A DNA stretch of 64,000 nucleotides. Origin: Candidatus Aeolococcus gillhamiae (GTDB lineage Bacteria > Chloroflexota > Dormibacteria > Aeolococcales > Aeolococcaceae). The position numbers were made by a program, and so were the translations under genes. Shown here piece after piece: positions 10,370 through 20,167 of the stretch. Location of the stretch: positions 1-64,000 of the forward strand of contig QHBU01000256.1 in NCBI GenBank assembly GCA_003244045.1, written 5' to 3'. The first letter of the stretch is position 1, and every line of letters begins with the position of its first letter. The notes beneath the pieces were generated by a model. That model had not been told where the DNA came from. It did not search any database and saw nothing but the letters and a program-made list of their open reading frames with translations.

Positions 10370-11136
10370 CGACCGCCACGGCCGAGGCGCCCGCCGCCGC
10401 GGTCCTCGACTCCGGCGCCGGACCCGCTGTGCTCCTTCTCCACGGCTGGGGGGCGACCAAGGAGCTGATGAACCCGGTCGCGGTGCGGCTGCAGGGATAT
10501 CGCGTCGTCATCCCCGACCTCCCCGGCTTCGGTGCCACCCCGGCACCGCCACAGGCGTGGGGCGTCGACGAGTACGCCGCGTGGGTCATCGCGCTCCTCG
10601 CCAGGCTCGGCATCGAGCGCGCCCACGTCGTCGGCCACTCCAACGGCGGCCGGATCGCCATCGCGCTCGCTGCGGCACACCCCGAACGCGTCGACAGGCT
10701 GGTGCTCACCAACAGCGCCGGGATCCGGCCGCGCCACGGGGTGCGGGATTGGCTGCGCGTGCGCACCTTCAAGCTGCTGCGCGCCGCCTCGCGGTGGGGT
10801 TGGCTGCCCGCCGGCGTGCGCAGGGAGGCGGAACGCCGCGCAGCGCAACGCGGCAGCGCGGACTACCGCACCGCGTCGGGCACGCTGCGGTCCAGCATGG
10901 TGCGCCTGGTCAATGCCGACATGCGCCCGCAACTGGCTCGGCTGTCCGCATCCACGCTGATCATCTGGGGTGACCAGGACCGGGAGACGCCGCTTCCCGA
11001 CGCGCGCACCATGGAGGCGCTGATCCCCGACGCGGGCCTGGTGGTGTTCGAGGGGGCGGGCCATTTCGCGTACGCGGAGCAACCGGACCGCTTCTGCCGC
11101 ATCGTCGACGTCTTCCTGCGCGGGGAAGGGCGGTGA
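10366..11136 (+). CDS. Alpha/beta hydrolase
   Basis: LLHGWG oxyanion region, GHSNGG nucleophile elbow, C-terminal GAGHFAYAEQP histidine. Confidence 0.85.
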   Translation: MTTATAEAPAAAVLDSGAGPAVLLLHGWGATKELMNPVAVRLQGYRVVIPDLPGFGATPAPPQAWGVDEYAAWVIALLARLGIERAHVVGHSNGGRIAIALAAAHPERVDRLVLTNSAGIRPRHGVRDWLRVRTFKLLRAASRWGWLPAGVRREAERRAAQRGSADYRTASGTLRSSMVRLVNADMRPQLARLSASTLIIWGDQDRETPLPDARTMEALIPDAGLVVFEGAGHFAYAEQPDRFCRIVDVFLRGEGR

Positions 11137-12785
11137 CCGACGGGCTCCAGGGAGCGCTCGTCGCGCTCGCCGGCGCGGGCTGGCTGGCGCTGCTCGCGCG
11201 AGCGGTGCTGGTCGCCGCGCGCATGTTCCAGATCGAGGAGTACGAGGCACCACGGCTCTTCGACTGGGGCGGCACGCGCGCGTGGTCGCTGCACACATCG
11301 GCGCTGGCCGCGGCTGCACCGGTGGCGGTGGCGACGCTGTTCAGCGTGGCCGACCTCGCGCGACCGGGACTGCGCCTGGCTCTGGCCGCGAGCTGGCTCG
11401 TGGGGGTGGCCGCAGCGCAGGCGGTGTGGCGATGGTTGCCCCCCAAGAAGGAGCTCGTGTTCACGCCGCGGATGCGCCGGCTCCTGGCCACCACGGCGCT
11501 GCTTGCCGCGCTGCTCGGTGCCCTGGTCTGCATCGCTGTAGAGCTGGCCCCGCCCTGGCTGGGGGGTGCCGCCGCGGCCGTCATCGGGATCGGTGTCACC
11601 ACGCTGGCGCTGGTCCTGCCGGCGACGGCCAACATCATCAACGCGCCTGTCGAGGCACAGGTTCGCCGCGGCTTCCTGCGCCACGCCCGCCGCCGGCTCG
11701 AGGCCGTCCATCCCCTGGTGATCGCCGTCGCCGGAAGCTACGGCAAGACCTCCACCAAGCACATCCTCGCGGAGATGCTCGAGCGCTACGGACCCACCCT
11801 GGCGACGCCGAAGAGCTTCAACACACTGATGGGCGTCTCCAAGACGATCAACCAGAACCTCGAGGACCGTCACCGTACGTTCGTTGTGGAGATGGATGCG
11901 TACGGACCCCGTGAAATCGCCTCCATCTGCGCGCTGGTGCATCCCACGCACGCCCTGCTGACGTCTGTCGGGCCGCAGCACCTCGAGCGCTTCGGCACCA
12001 TCGAGCGCATCGGCGACGCGCTCTACGAGACCATCGACGCGCTGCCCACCGACGGCTTCGCGGTGGTCTACGCGGGCGACCAGCAGACGGCTGGCCTGGC
12101 CGCGCGCGCCCGTGCGGCGGGTCACGAGGTGATTCGCTACGGGATCGAAGACGGTTCCGCAGACGTCGATGTTGTGGCCGCGAATGTCCAGATCACGGGG
12201 ACCGGTTCGCGGTTCACGTGGCGCTGGACAGCCGCCGGCCTCGAGCACGACATCGCCGTCCCGCTTCTCGGCCGCCACCAGGTGCTCAATGTCAGCGCGG
12301 CTCTCGCCACCGTTCACAGGCTCGGCCTGCCGCTCGAACCCGCGTTGGACGCGGTGGCATCGCTGCGGCCGGTCGATCACCGCCTCCAGCCGGTGGCCAC
12401 GGGCAACGCGATCACGGTCATTGACGACAGCTACAACGCCAACCCCGTCGGCGTGCACAACGGGCTCGAGGTGCTGGCCGAGATGGATGCCCGGCAGCGC
12501 ATCCTGGTCACCCCTGGCCTGGTCGAGCTGGGCTCGGTGGAGGACGCCGAGAACCGCCGCTACGGAGAGCACGCCGCGCAGGTATGCGACCACGTCATCG
12601 TCATGGACGCGCGCCCGGCGCGAGCGCTCCGTGAGGGGCTGCACGCCGGCGGAATGCCCGACGACCACGTGCACCTGGTGCGGTCGCTCGTGCAGGCCAC
12701 CGAGGTGATCGGCGGCATCGCCGGTCCGGGAGACGCGGTGCTGTTCGCCAACGACCTTCCGGACACCTACCTGGGCGCCGCCTGA
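11133..12785 (+). CDS. murF: MurF-like Mur ligase with about 170-aa N-terminal multi-TM domain
   Basis: AVAGSYGKTSTKHIL P-loop, IDDSYNANP MurF motif; hydrophobic N-terminal helices before the ligase core. Confidence 0.85.
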   Translation: MTDGLQGALVALAGAGWLALLARAVLVAARMFQIEEYEAPRLFDWGGTRAWSLHTSALAAAAPVAVATLFSVADLARPGLRLALAASWLVGVAAAQAVWRWLPPKKELVFTPRMRRLLATTALLAALLGALVCIAVELAPPWLGGAAAAVIGIGVTTLALVLPATANIINAPVEAQVRRGFLRHARRRLEAVHPLVIAVAGSYGKTSTKHILAEMLERYGPTLATPKSFNTLMGVSKTINQNLEDRHRTFVVEMDAYGPREIASICALVHPTHALLTSVGPQHLERFGTIERIGDALYETIDALPTDGFAVVYAGDQQTAGLAARARAAGHEVIRYGIEDGSADVDVVAANVQITGTGSRFTWRWTAAGLEHDIAVPLLGRHQVLNVSAALATVHRLGLPLEPALDAVASLRPVDHRLQPVATGNAITVIDDSYNANPVGVHNGLEVLAEMDARQRILVTPGLVELGSVEDAENRRYGEHAAQVCDHVIVMDARPARALREGLHAGGMPDDHVHLVRSLVQATEVIGGIAGPGDAVLFANDLPDTYLGAA

Positions 12786-12890
12786 CCTCCGTCTTCCCAG
12801 TCGCGCAAAGCAGTCGTGACCGCAGATTCGGTCCCATAATGTGCGGACCGGCGCCCCGGGCGCATTCGTCCCTGCTCACGTCTTCCACCC

Positions 12891-14036
12891 ATGCCCCAGA
12901 ACCTCATCGAGCGCCCCTCCGCGAGCACTCCTCTTGACGCGGCGGACGCGCGCCGTGCGCAGCTCCGCGCCATGGCGGCCGCCCTGGTGGATGGGCCGCG
13001 CATGGGCCGGCGCTTCCACATCCCCGCGGGAGTGCCGCTGGAGCCGTCGCCGCGGCGACGGCACCACGGGCCGCGCCTCCGGCCGCCCGCGGTCGTACGC
13101 CGTCGCGGGCCGATGGTGCGGCGGTTCGTCGCGGGAGCGTTCCTGCTGGGGCAGGTCGGCCTGCTGGCGGCTCTGCTCACCGCACCCACCTTTACTGTGC
13201 ACACCGTCGAGGTCACCGGCGACCACCTGCTCAGCCGCGACACCGTCCTCGCCGCCGCGCATGTCCCGCAATCGAGCCTCTTCACCGTCGACGGCGACGC
13301 CATCCGCGCGCGGATCACCAAGCTTCCCTGGGTGCGCACGGCGACGGTCACAACCCAGCTGCCGTCCACCGTGCGGATCATCGTCACCGAATGGCAACCC
13401 GACCTGCTGCTCCGCCACGGGACGCAGACCACCTTCGTCGCGGCCAACGGCGCGAGCGTGCCGTTCACCCAGTCGACCGCGGCGGCGCGCAAGGACGTTC
13501 CACTCCTCCTCGACTACCGTCCCGGCAGGCAGCAGCCGCTGCTGAGCGGGCTGGCCGGCCTCCTCGCCAGCGCGTCCCAGCGGTGGCCGTCGGTATTCGG
13601 CTGCAGGGTCAGCGTCTTCGTGATGAGCAACAGCAACGTGCTCTCTGTGTGGTCGAGCACCGGCTGGCAGGCGATCCTCGGCCCGCTCGACAGCAACGAC
13701 GCCCTGGCCGCCATCCCTGGCCAGCTCTCCGTGCTTGCCGCCCTGAAGGGACGGCTCGACTTCAGCCGACCCACCTTCGGCTACGTCGACCTCGAGAACG
13801 CTGCGACACCGGCGATCGGAGGCCATCCAGGTCTGCCCACCAGCCTGCGCGACGACATCGCCGGCAGCGCGCTGCCCACCTCCAACCCCGGGGTGGCCGT
13901 GGCGCCGTCGACGTCGCCCGCCGCCGCCGGTGCCACACCGACACCGGCGCCGACGGCAACCCCGGCCCCCACCCCGCGTCCGACGCCGAGCCCGCTGGTC
14001 CTGAGCCTGCCGCCGCCGCCGACACGGCACGGCTAG
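12891..14036 (+). CDS. ftsQ: FtsQ-like POTRA protein with Pro/Thr-rich C-terminal tail
   Basis: N-terminal TM, FTVHTVEVTGDHLLSRDTVLAAAHV POTRA, position upstream of ftsA. Confidence 0.8.
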   Translation: MPQNLIERPSASTPLDAADARRAQLRAMAAALVDGPRMGRRFHIPAGVPLEPSPRRRHHGPRLRPPAVVRRRGPMVRRFVAGAFLLGQVGLLAALLTAPTFTVHTVEVTGDHLLSRDTVLAAAHVPQSSLFTVDGDAIRARITKLPWVRTATVTTQLPSTVRIIVTEWQPDLLLRHGTQTTFVAANGASVPFTQSTAAARKDVPLLLDYRPGRQQPLLSGLAGLLASASQRWPSVFGCRVSVFVMSNSNVLSVWSSTGWQAILGPLDSNDALAAIPGQLSVLAALKGRLDFSRPTFGYVDLENAATPAIGGHPGLPTSLRDDIAGSALPTSNPGVAVAPSTSPAAAGATPTPAPTATPAPTPRPTPSPLVLSLPPPPTRHG

Positions 14037-14926
14037 AAGCTCCGCGTCTCCCAAGGGCGCGCGATCCGCAGCGCGGTGAGGATGGCGCGAGTCGCCGGCG
14101 ACCGGTTGAGGGTGATGAAGTGGATCCCCGGCGCGCCACCGCGCAACAGCTCGCTGCACTGCAGCGTCGCCCACGCCACGCCGAGCTGGAGCACCGCCGC
14201 GGCATCGTCGACGCGGGTCTGCAGCGCCTCGCGCAAGGGCGCCGGGATCGACGCCCCGATCTTGGCCGTGAACCGGTACACCTGGTCGACGTTGGTGATC
14301 GGCATGATGCCCGGCACGATGGGCACGGTCACGCCCGCCGCGCGCGCCCGCGCCAGGAAGTCGAAGTACACACGATTATCGAAGAACAGCTGCGTGATCA
14401 GGAGGCTGGCGCCCGCCTGCACCTTCTGCACCGCCGCGGCGACGTCCTGCTCCAGCGAGTGCGACTCGACGTGCTTCTCCGGTGAGCACGCCGCGACGAC
14501 GCAGAGGTCGGCCTTGTCATGCAGCAGTCGCACCAGCTCGCTGCCGAAACGGAGGCCACCCGCGCGGGCGACGAACGCACCCTCGCCGTTCGGTGGGTCG
14601 CCGCGGATGGCCAGCACGTTCTCGATCCCGACCGCCTGGTACTGGCGAATCTCGTCGAGAAGGTCGTCGACCGTGGAATCCCGGCAGGTGAGGTGCGCCA
14701 TCGGCAGCAGGCCGGTCTCCTCACGAATCCTTTTGACGAAACGGACGGTGCGATCGTCGCGTGCGCTGCCCCCGGCACCGTGGGTCACCGAGACGAAAGC
14801 GGGTTCGAGCTCGCGCAGCGCGGAGATGGTGGCGAACAGGCGATCGGCGCCCTCATCGTCTCGCGGAGGGAAGAACTCGAACGAGAAAAGCGGTTCCCCA
14901 CGCGCGAAGAGGCTGTCGATGCGCAT
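14033..14926 (-). CDS. metF: Methylenetetrahydrofolate reductase
   Basis: FSFEFFPPRDDEG, SVTHGAGGS, HLTCRD, IRGDPP, GIMPI motifs. Confidence 0.95.
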   Translation of the reverse strand: MRIDSLFARGEPLFSFEFFPPRDDEGADRLFATISALRELEPAFVSVTHGAGGSARDDRTVRFVKRIREETGLLPMAHLTCRDSTVDDLLDEIRQYQAVGIENVLAIRGDPPNGEGAFVARAGGLRFGSELVRLLHDKADLCVVAACSPEKHVESHSLEQDVAAAVQKVQAGASLLITQLFFDNRVYFDFLARARAAGVTVPIVPGIMPITNVDQVYRFTAKIGASIPAPLREALQTRVDDAAAVLQLGVAWATLQCSELLRGGAPGIHFITLNRSPATRAILTALRIARPWETRSF

Positions 14927-14963
14927 CCTCGGATGGTAAGCGCACACCCGGCGATCGGCCGCT

Positions 14964-16034
14964 GTGATGCTACCGTTGGCGGCCGTGCTCGCAGCTCGCG
15001 CGGCCCGATTCGGCGGGGACGATCCCCTCGCCAACCTCGAGCTCGTCGAGGTTCCGGACCCGTCGCCCGGTCCCGGCGAGGTTCTGATCGCGGTCGGCGC
15101 GGCATCGCTCAACCACCACGACCTGTGGACACTGCGCGGTGTCGGTTCACGGCCGCTGACCGAGCCGCAGGTGCTCGGCTGCGACGCCGCGGGGACGGTG
15201 ATCGCGTACGGTGAGGGCGCCACGCCGCCAGGCGCACCGCCGGTCGGCTCGGAGGTGGTGGTGCACAGCGTGATGACCTGCGGTCATTGCCCCGCGTGCC
15301 GGTCGGGCGACGAGCTGCACTGCCCGCGGGTCGGCCTGCTCAGCGAACCGCCGTACCCGGGGGCTCTCGCGGAGCTGCTCGTCGTCCCTATCGGCAACCT
15401 CCTGCCGCTGCCGCCCACCGTCGACCTGGTCAACGCCGCGTGCCTGCCGACGGCGTACCTGACCGCGTACCGGATGCTGTTCGTGCGCGGCGCTCTCAAA
15501 CCCGGACAGCGCGTGCTCGTTCACGGGGTCACCGGCGGCGTCGCCAGCGCGGCCATTCTGCTGGGCGCAGCCGCGGGGCTCACCGTCTACGCCACCTCGC
15601 GTGAGGAGGCCAAGCGAGCCGCTGCGCTGGAGCTGGGGGCCTGCGCCGCCTTCAACACCGACCGTGACGCGGTCAAGCAGGTGGTCGCGGCGAGCCAGGG
15701 TGGTGTGGATGCGGTGCTCGACACCGTGGGCGAGGCGACGTGGGACTTCTCGGTGCGCGCGGTCAGGCCCGGCGGGACGGTGGTGGTCTCAGGAGCGACC
15801 AGCGGCCCCAACCCCCCGGCGCAGCTCAACCGCATCTTCTGGCGCCAGCTGACCGTGGCCGGCAGCAGCATGGGAACCCGCGACGAGCTGGCGCGCGTGG
15901 TGGAGCTGTGTGCCACCGGCACCCTGCGGCCGCTGCTCGACTCGGTGCGCCCGCTCGCCGCGGTGGCTTCGGGATTCGCCGCGCTGGCGGCCGGCGAGCG
16001 CCGCGGCAAGCTGGTGCTCCGGCCCCGGGCCTGA
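14964..16034 (+). CDS. Zinc-type alcohol dehydrogenase / quinone oxidoreductase (MDR family)
   Basis: GxxGxG-type Rossmann (VHGVTGGVASAAI), CGHCPACRSGDELHCPR structural-zinc site. Confidence 0.9.
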   Translation: MMLPLAAVLAARAARFGGDDPLANLELVEVPDPSPGPGEVLIAVGAASLNHHDLWTLRGVGSRPLTEPQVLGCDAAGTVIAYGEGATPPGAPPVGSEVVVHSVMTCGHCPACRSGDELHCPRVGLLSEPPYPGALAELLVVPIGNLLPLPPTVDLVNAACLPTAYLTAYRMLFVRGALKPGQRVLVHGVTGGVASAAILLGAAAGLTVYATSREEAKRAAALELGACAAFNTDRDAVKQVVAASQGGVDAVLDTVGEATWDFSVRAVRPGGTVVVSGATSGPNPPAQLNRIFWRQLTVAGSSMGTRDELARVVELCATGTLRPLLDSVRPLAAVASGFAALAAGERRGKLVLRPRA

Positions 16035-16072
16035 GCCGGGTATACAGAGCCGCCCGCCGGTGGGATGATGGC

Positions 16073-16244
16073 CGGCGCTACGCGGCCCGACAGGGGCCCG
16101 CGGCCGGCAGGGTCTCGTCCCAAAGGTGCAGTTGGACGGGGCCCTGTTGGATTTAACGGGCGCGTCGCGGGCCCCTGATTGACGCCGTAGCTACGTTTGG
16201 AGCTAAGCCGCCGCAGGCAACATCTTGTGGCATACTCCGGCGGC
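16073..16244 (+). ncRNA. Candidate structured leader RNA upstream of ftsA
   Basis: 12-bp perfect inverted repeat CAGGGGCCCGCG/CGCGGGCCCCTG (16091-16102/16166-16177) enclosing a 13-bp G-U tolerant stem (16108-16120/16134-16146); further stem GCCGCCG/CGGCGGC (16207-16213/16238-16244). Confidence 0.4.
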
Positions 16245-16321
16245 AAACTCAGCATCTTGCGGTTTTGCCCCTAACAACCCCTTTCGGAGGGGGAGGGCTC
16301 CGGCTATACTCAGAGGCCAGT

Positions 16322-17560
16322 GTGACCCGTTCTCGCCGCGTCTTTGCACTCGATCTAGGAACGACGAAGGTCTGCTGCGCCATCGCTGAGCTGGACAGCA
16401 CCGGGTTGCGTGTCATCGGTGTGGGCGAGGCCGTGTCCCGTGGGATCCGTAAGGGCGCGATCATCGAGATCGATCGCGCCGCCGAGGCGGTGGCCGAGGC
16501 GGTCGACCTGGCCGAACAGATGAGCGGTGTGCCGGTGGACTCCGCAGTGGTCGGCCTGGCCGGCACCAGCATCACCTCGCAGAACTCGCGCGGGGTCGTG
16601 GCCGTGTCCGCGGGACACCGTGAGGTGCGTGACGCCGACGTCACCCGCGCCGTCGAGGCGGCGCGCGCGGTCAGCGTTCCCTCGGACCGAAAGATCCTCC
16701 ATGTGCTGCCTCAGCAGTTCACCATCGACGGCCAAGAGGGCGTGCGCGACGCGCTCGGCATGGCCGGTACGCGCCTCGAGGTCGACGCACACATCATCAC
16801 CGGCACCAACACCGCCATCCAGAACGTCATCAAGGTGGTGCACAAGGCGGGGCTCGACGTCGACGACCTCGTGCTCCAGGTGCTCGCCTCCGCAGAGGCG
16901 GTGATCGGCGAGGACGAGCTCGACCGCGGCGTGATCGTCGCCGACATCGGCGGTGGCACCACCGACCTTGCAGTTTTTGCCAAAGGCAGCATCATCCACA
17001 CCGCGGTCATCCCCGTCGGTGGCAACCACGTCAGCGGCGACCTCGCGGTGGGGCTGCGCTGCGACCTCGAGACCGCCGAGGCGACCAAGCGGGCGTACGG
17101 GCACTGCCTGCAGTTGACACTGCCCGCCGACGCAGAGGTGAAGCTGACCCCGATGGGCTACGACGAGCCCGTCAACGTGCCGCAGCGTTTCCTCGCCGAG
17201 ATCATCGGTCCGCGCGCGCGTGAGATGGCCCAGCTCATCGCCGAGCAGGTGGAGCAGGCGGGGCCGCCCAGCAGCTTCCCGGGCGGGATCGTGCTCACCG
17301 GTGGCGGCGCGCTCCTGCGCGGCTTCGTCGAGGTGGTCCAGCAGGTGACGGACCTACCCGCGCGGGTCGCCGCACCCATGGGCGTGCACGGCATGAACGA
17401 CGAGATCAGCGGGCCACACCACGCCACTGTAGTGGGGCTGCTGCGCTGGGGCGCGCGCGGGCGACTGGGCCGCAGCGTGGACCTGACCGGCAGGGTGCAG
17501 AACGGCAACGGACATCACGTTGGCAGTGGATTTGGACGGTGGTTGCGTGAACTTTTCTGA
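16322..17560 (+). CDS. ftsA: Cell division protein FtsA
   Basis: [17 protein letters not shown]-type actin fold motifs ([23 protein letters not shown]); GTG start. Confidence 0.94.
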   Translation: MTRSRRVFALDLGTTKVCCAIAELDSTGLRVIGVGEAVSRGIRKGAIIEIDRAAEAVAEAVDLAEQMSGVPVDSAVVGLAGTSITSQNSRGVVAVSAGHREVRDADVTRAVEAARAVSVPSDRKILHVLPQQFTIDGQEGVRDALGMAGTRLEVDAHIITGTNTAIQNVIKVVHKAGLDVDDLVLQVLASAEAVIGEDELDRGVIVADIGGGTTDLAVFAKGSIIHTAVIPVGGNHVSGDLAVGLRCDLETAEATKRAYGHCLQLTLPADAEVKLTPMGYDEPVNVPQRFLAEIIGPRAREMAQLIAEQVEQAGPPSSFPGGIVLTGGGALLRGFVEVVQQVTDLPARVAAPMGVHGMNDEISGPHHATVVGLLRWGARGRLGRSVDLTGRVQNGNGHHVGSGFGRWLRELF

Positions 17561-17696
17561 ACGGATGAAGTTGTATGGGCTCGACGACGGCGAGACGCCG
17601 CCGGAAAAGCCCGTCAGTCGTGGCAACGATGATGAAACGACGCGTGCGGGGAAGTTTTCGCTGCGTCCGAAGAGTAGGCAGCGTGAGGAGACGCAC

Positions 17697-18797
17697 ATGA
17701 ACGATCTGGACCGGACGTTGGAAGGTAACGCACGCATCAAGGTGGTGGGCGTAGGCGGTGGCGGCAGCAACGCCGTCAACCGCATGATCCAGAGCCGCCT
17801 CAAGGGCGTCGAGTTCATCGCCGTCAACACGGATCACCAGGCGCTGCAGCTGAGCAACGCGCACAAGAAGGTGCGCATCGGTTCCAAGCTGACCCGCGGC
17901 CTCGGCGCCGGCGGCGATCCTCTGCGCGGCGCTGAGGCGGCCGAGGAGACTCGCGAGGAGCTCACCAAGCTGCTCGAGGACTGCGACATGGTGTTCGTCA
18001 CCGCGGGCATGGGCGGCGGCACGGGCACGGGCGCCGCCCCGGCGATCGCCGAGATCGCGCGCGAACAAGGCGCGCTCACCATCGGCGTGGTCACCAAGCC
18101 GTTCAAGTTCGAAGGCCTCAAGCGGCAGCGCGCCGCCGACGACGGCATCGCCAACCTGCAGGGACGCGTCGATACGCTCATCACCATCCCCAACGAGAGG
18201 CTCATGCAGGTGGTCGACAAGCGGACGCCGATCACCGAAGCGTTCAAGCTCGCGGACGACGTGCTCCGCCAGGGTGTCCAGGGGATCAGCGACCTGATCG
18301 TCTTCCCCGGCCTCATCAACCTCGACTTTGCGGACGTCAAGGCGATCATGTCGGGCCAGGGCGCCGCACTGATGGGGATCGGATTCGGCAACGGCGATAC
18401 CCGGGCTGCCGACGCGGCGCGCGACGCCGTGGCCAGCCCGCTGCTCGAGACCACCATCGCCGGTGCCAAGGGGATCCTCCTCAACGTCACGGGCGGCCCC
18501 GACCTCACCCTCTACGAGGTCAACGAGGCGGCGCAGCTGGTCAGCGAGTCGGCCGATCCCGACGCCCAGATCATCTTCGGCACCGTCATCGACGAGCAGA
18601 TGAAGGGTGAGGTGAAGATCACGGTCATCGCCACCGGGTTCACGGGCCACATCGACGTGCTCGGGACGCTCGCATACGAGCCGGTGGCGCGCCCGGTGGC
18701 CGCCTCGACGCCGGCGTTCACCATCGGTGGCCGCTCCGCAACACCGCCGAACGCGGATGACCTCGACATCCCCGCGTTCCTGCGGGATCGGCGCTAG
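17697..18797 (+). CDS. ftsZ: Cell division protein FtsZ
   Basis: [24 protein letters not shown]-terminal peptide [18 protein letters not shown] Shine-Dalgarno before ATG at 17697 (frame is open upstream to 17520). Confidence 0.96.
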   Translation: MNDLDRTLEGNARIKVVGVGGGGSNAVNRMIQSRLKGVEFIAVNTDHQALQLSNAHKKVRIGSKLTRGLGAGGDPLRGAEAAEETREELTKLLEDCDMVFVTAGMGGGTGTGAAPAIAEIAREQGALTIGVVTKPFKFEGLKRQRAADDGIANLQGRVDTLITIPNERLMQVVDKRTPITEAFKLADDVLRQGVQGISDLIVFPGLINLDFADVKAIMSGQGAALMGIGFGNGDTRAADAARDAVASPLLETTIAGAKGILLNVTGGPDLTLYEVNEAAQLVSESADPDAQIIFGTVIDEQMKGEVKITVIATGFTGHIDVLGTLAYEPVARPVAASTPAFTIGGRSATPPNADDLDIPAFLRDRR

Positions 18798-18816
18798 AGG
18801 GCCAGCAGCCGTCGCA

Positions 18817-18843
18817 GCCGCCCCCCGCGGTTCGGGGGGCGGC
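18817..18843 (+). terminator. GC hairpin between ftsZ and nrdR (terminator or attenuator-like, no U-tract)
   Basis: GCCGCCCCCC-GCGGTTC-GGGGGGCGGC, perfect 10-bp stem. Confidence 0.45.
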
Positions 18844-18854
18844 CCGCCTACCCC

Positions 18855-19394
18855 ATGAAGTGCCCCTACTGCTCGCAGCCGGAATCCAAGGTCGTCGATT
18901 CGCGCGATTCGGAGACCGGGGAGGCGATCCGCCGCCGCCGCGAATGCCTAGGCTGCGGCAAGCGTTTCACCACATACGAGCGCGTCGAGGCGGTGCCGCT
19001 CTGGGTGGTGAAGAAGGACGGCCGGCGCGAGGAGTTCAACCGCCGGAAGCTGCTTGGTGGCCTGGTCAACGCCTCCACCAAGCGTGACATCGCCTCAGCG
19101 CAGCTCGAGACCATCGTCGAGGACATCGAAAACGCGCTGCGCGGCCGCAACGTCACCGAGGTGCGCAGCCGAGAGGTGGGCGAGATGGTGATGCAGCGCC
19201 TGCGCAGCCTCGACGAGATCGCCTACGTGCGGTTTGCGTCCGTGTACCGCTCGTTCCGTGACGTCGAGCAGATGCGCGCCACCATCGAGGACGTGCTCGC
19301 CAATCCACCCGGGACCAGGCCGCCCGATGCGCCACGCCGGCGCCGCCGCGGCGCCGACGACGGCCGTGAGCTGCCTCTCGACATGGGGAAGTGA
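18855..19394 (+). CDS. nrdR: Transcriptional repressor NrdR (Zn ribbon, ATP-cone)
   Basis: MKCPYC..VVDSRDSETGEAIRRRRECLGCGKRFTTYE. Confidence 0.97.
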   Translation: MKCPYCSQPESKVVDSRDSETGEAIRRRRECLGCGKRFTTYERVEAVPLWVVKKDGRREEFNRRKLLGGLVNASTKRDIASAQLETIVEDIENALRGRNVTEVRSREVGEMVMQRLRSLDEIAYVRFASVYRSFRDVEQMRATIEDVLANPPGTRPPDAPRRRRRGADDGRELPLDMGK

Positions 19395-19428
19395 GCCCGC
19401 TCTTCGCGACGACAGCGCAGCACGGCCG

Positions 19429-20139
19429 GTGAGCGAGCCGAGCGCAGCCGAGGTCGCCGAACGACTCGAGAAGGTCCGCGACCGGGTGCGCCGCGCCGCG
19501 GCGGCTGCCGGCCGAGACCCCGCAGGTATCCGCCTGCTCGCGGTCACCAAGGGCCACAGTGTCGACGCGGTCGCGACGGCGGCGTCGCTCGGGTTGCGCG
19601 ATATCGGCGAGAGCCGCGTGCAGGAGGCGCAGGGGAAGCGGTCCGCTTTCGCTGGTGGCGATGTGACCTGGCACATGATCGGCCACCTGCAGCGCAACAA
19701 GGCCCGCGCCGCGGCCACGTTGTTCGACGTCGTCCACTCGGTGGACGGCATCGCGCTCGCCGCGGCCCTGGCTCGGCATCGGACTGGCGCGCCGACCCCC
19801 CTGCGCGTGTTCGTGGAGGTGGAACTGACCGGCATCGCCGGCCGCACGGGCGCGACGCCCGACGAGACGCCCGCCCTGCTCGACGAGCTGTGCGCGCTCG
19901 CCGAGCTCGAGGTGGCTGGCCTGATGACCATCGCACCCCCGGGGGCACCGGAGCTCGCCGATGACTGCTTCGCACGGCTGCGTGATCTGCGCGATGCGCT
20001 CCGTGATCGCCAGGGCATGACACTCGACGGTCTCAGCATGGGGATGAGCGACGACTTCGAGATCGCCATCGCCCACGGAGCCACGGTGATCAGGCTCGGC
20101 CGTGTGCTCTTCGGAAACGGCCTGGTGGCGGGGAGATGA
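19429..20139 (+). CDS. yggS: YggS/PROSC-type PLP homeostasis protein
   Basis: LLAVTKGH, IGESRVQEA, WHMIGHLQRNK, LSMGMSDDFEIAI. Confidence 0.93.
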   Translation: MSEPSAAEVAERLEKVRDRVRRAAAAAGRDPAGIRLLAVTKGHSVDAVATAASLGLRDIGESRVQEAQGKRSAFAGGDVTWHMIGHLQRNKARAAATLFDVVHSVDGIALAAALARHRTGAPTPLRVFVEVELTGIAGRTGATPDETPALLDELCALAELEVAGLMTIAPPGAPELADDCFARLRDLRDALRDRQGMTLDGLSMGMSDDFEIAIAHGATVIRLGRVLFGNGLVAGR

Positions 20140-20167
20140 GCGCATCGGCGGCTATCCTGAGACGACC

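Noticed and set aside
16073-16200. Rod-like fold upstream of ftsA considered as 6S RNA, SRP RNA or RNase P RNA
   Set aside because: Too short for 6S and lacks diagnostic SRP (GGAAG/GCAG) and RNase P conserved cores; kept only as an unclassified structured leader.
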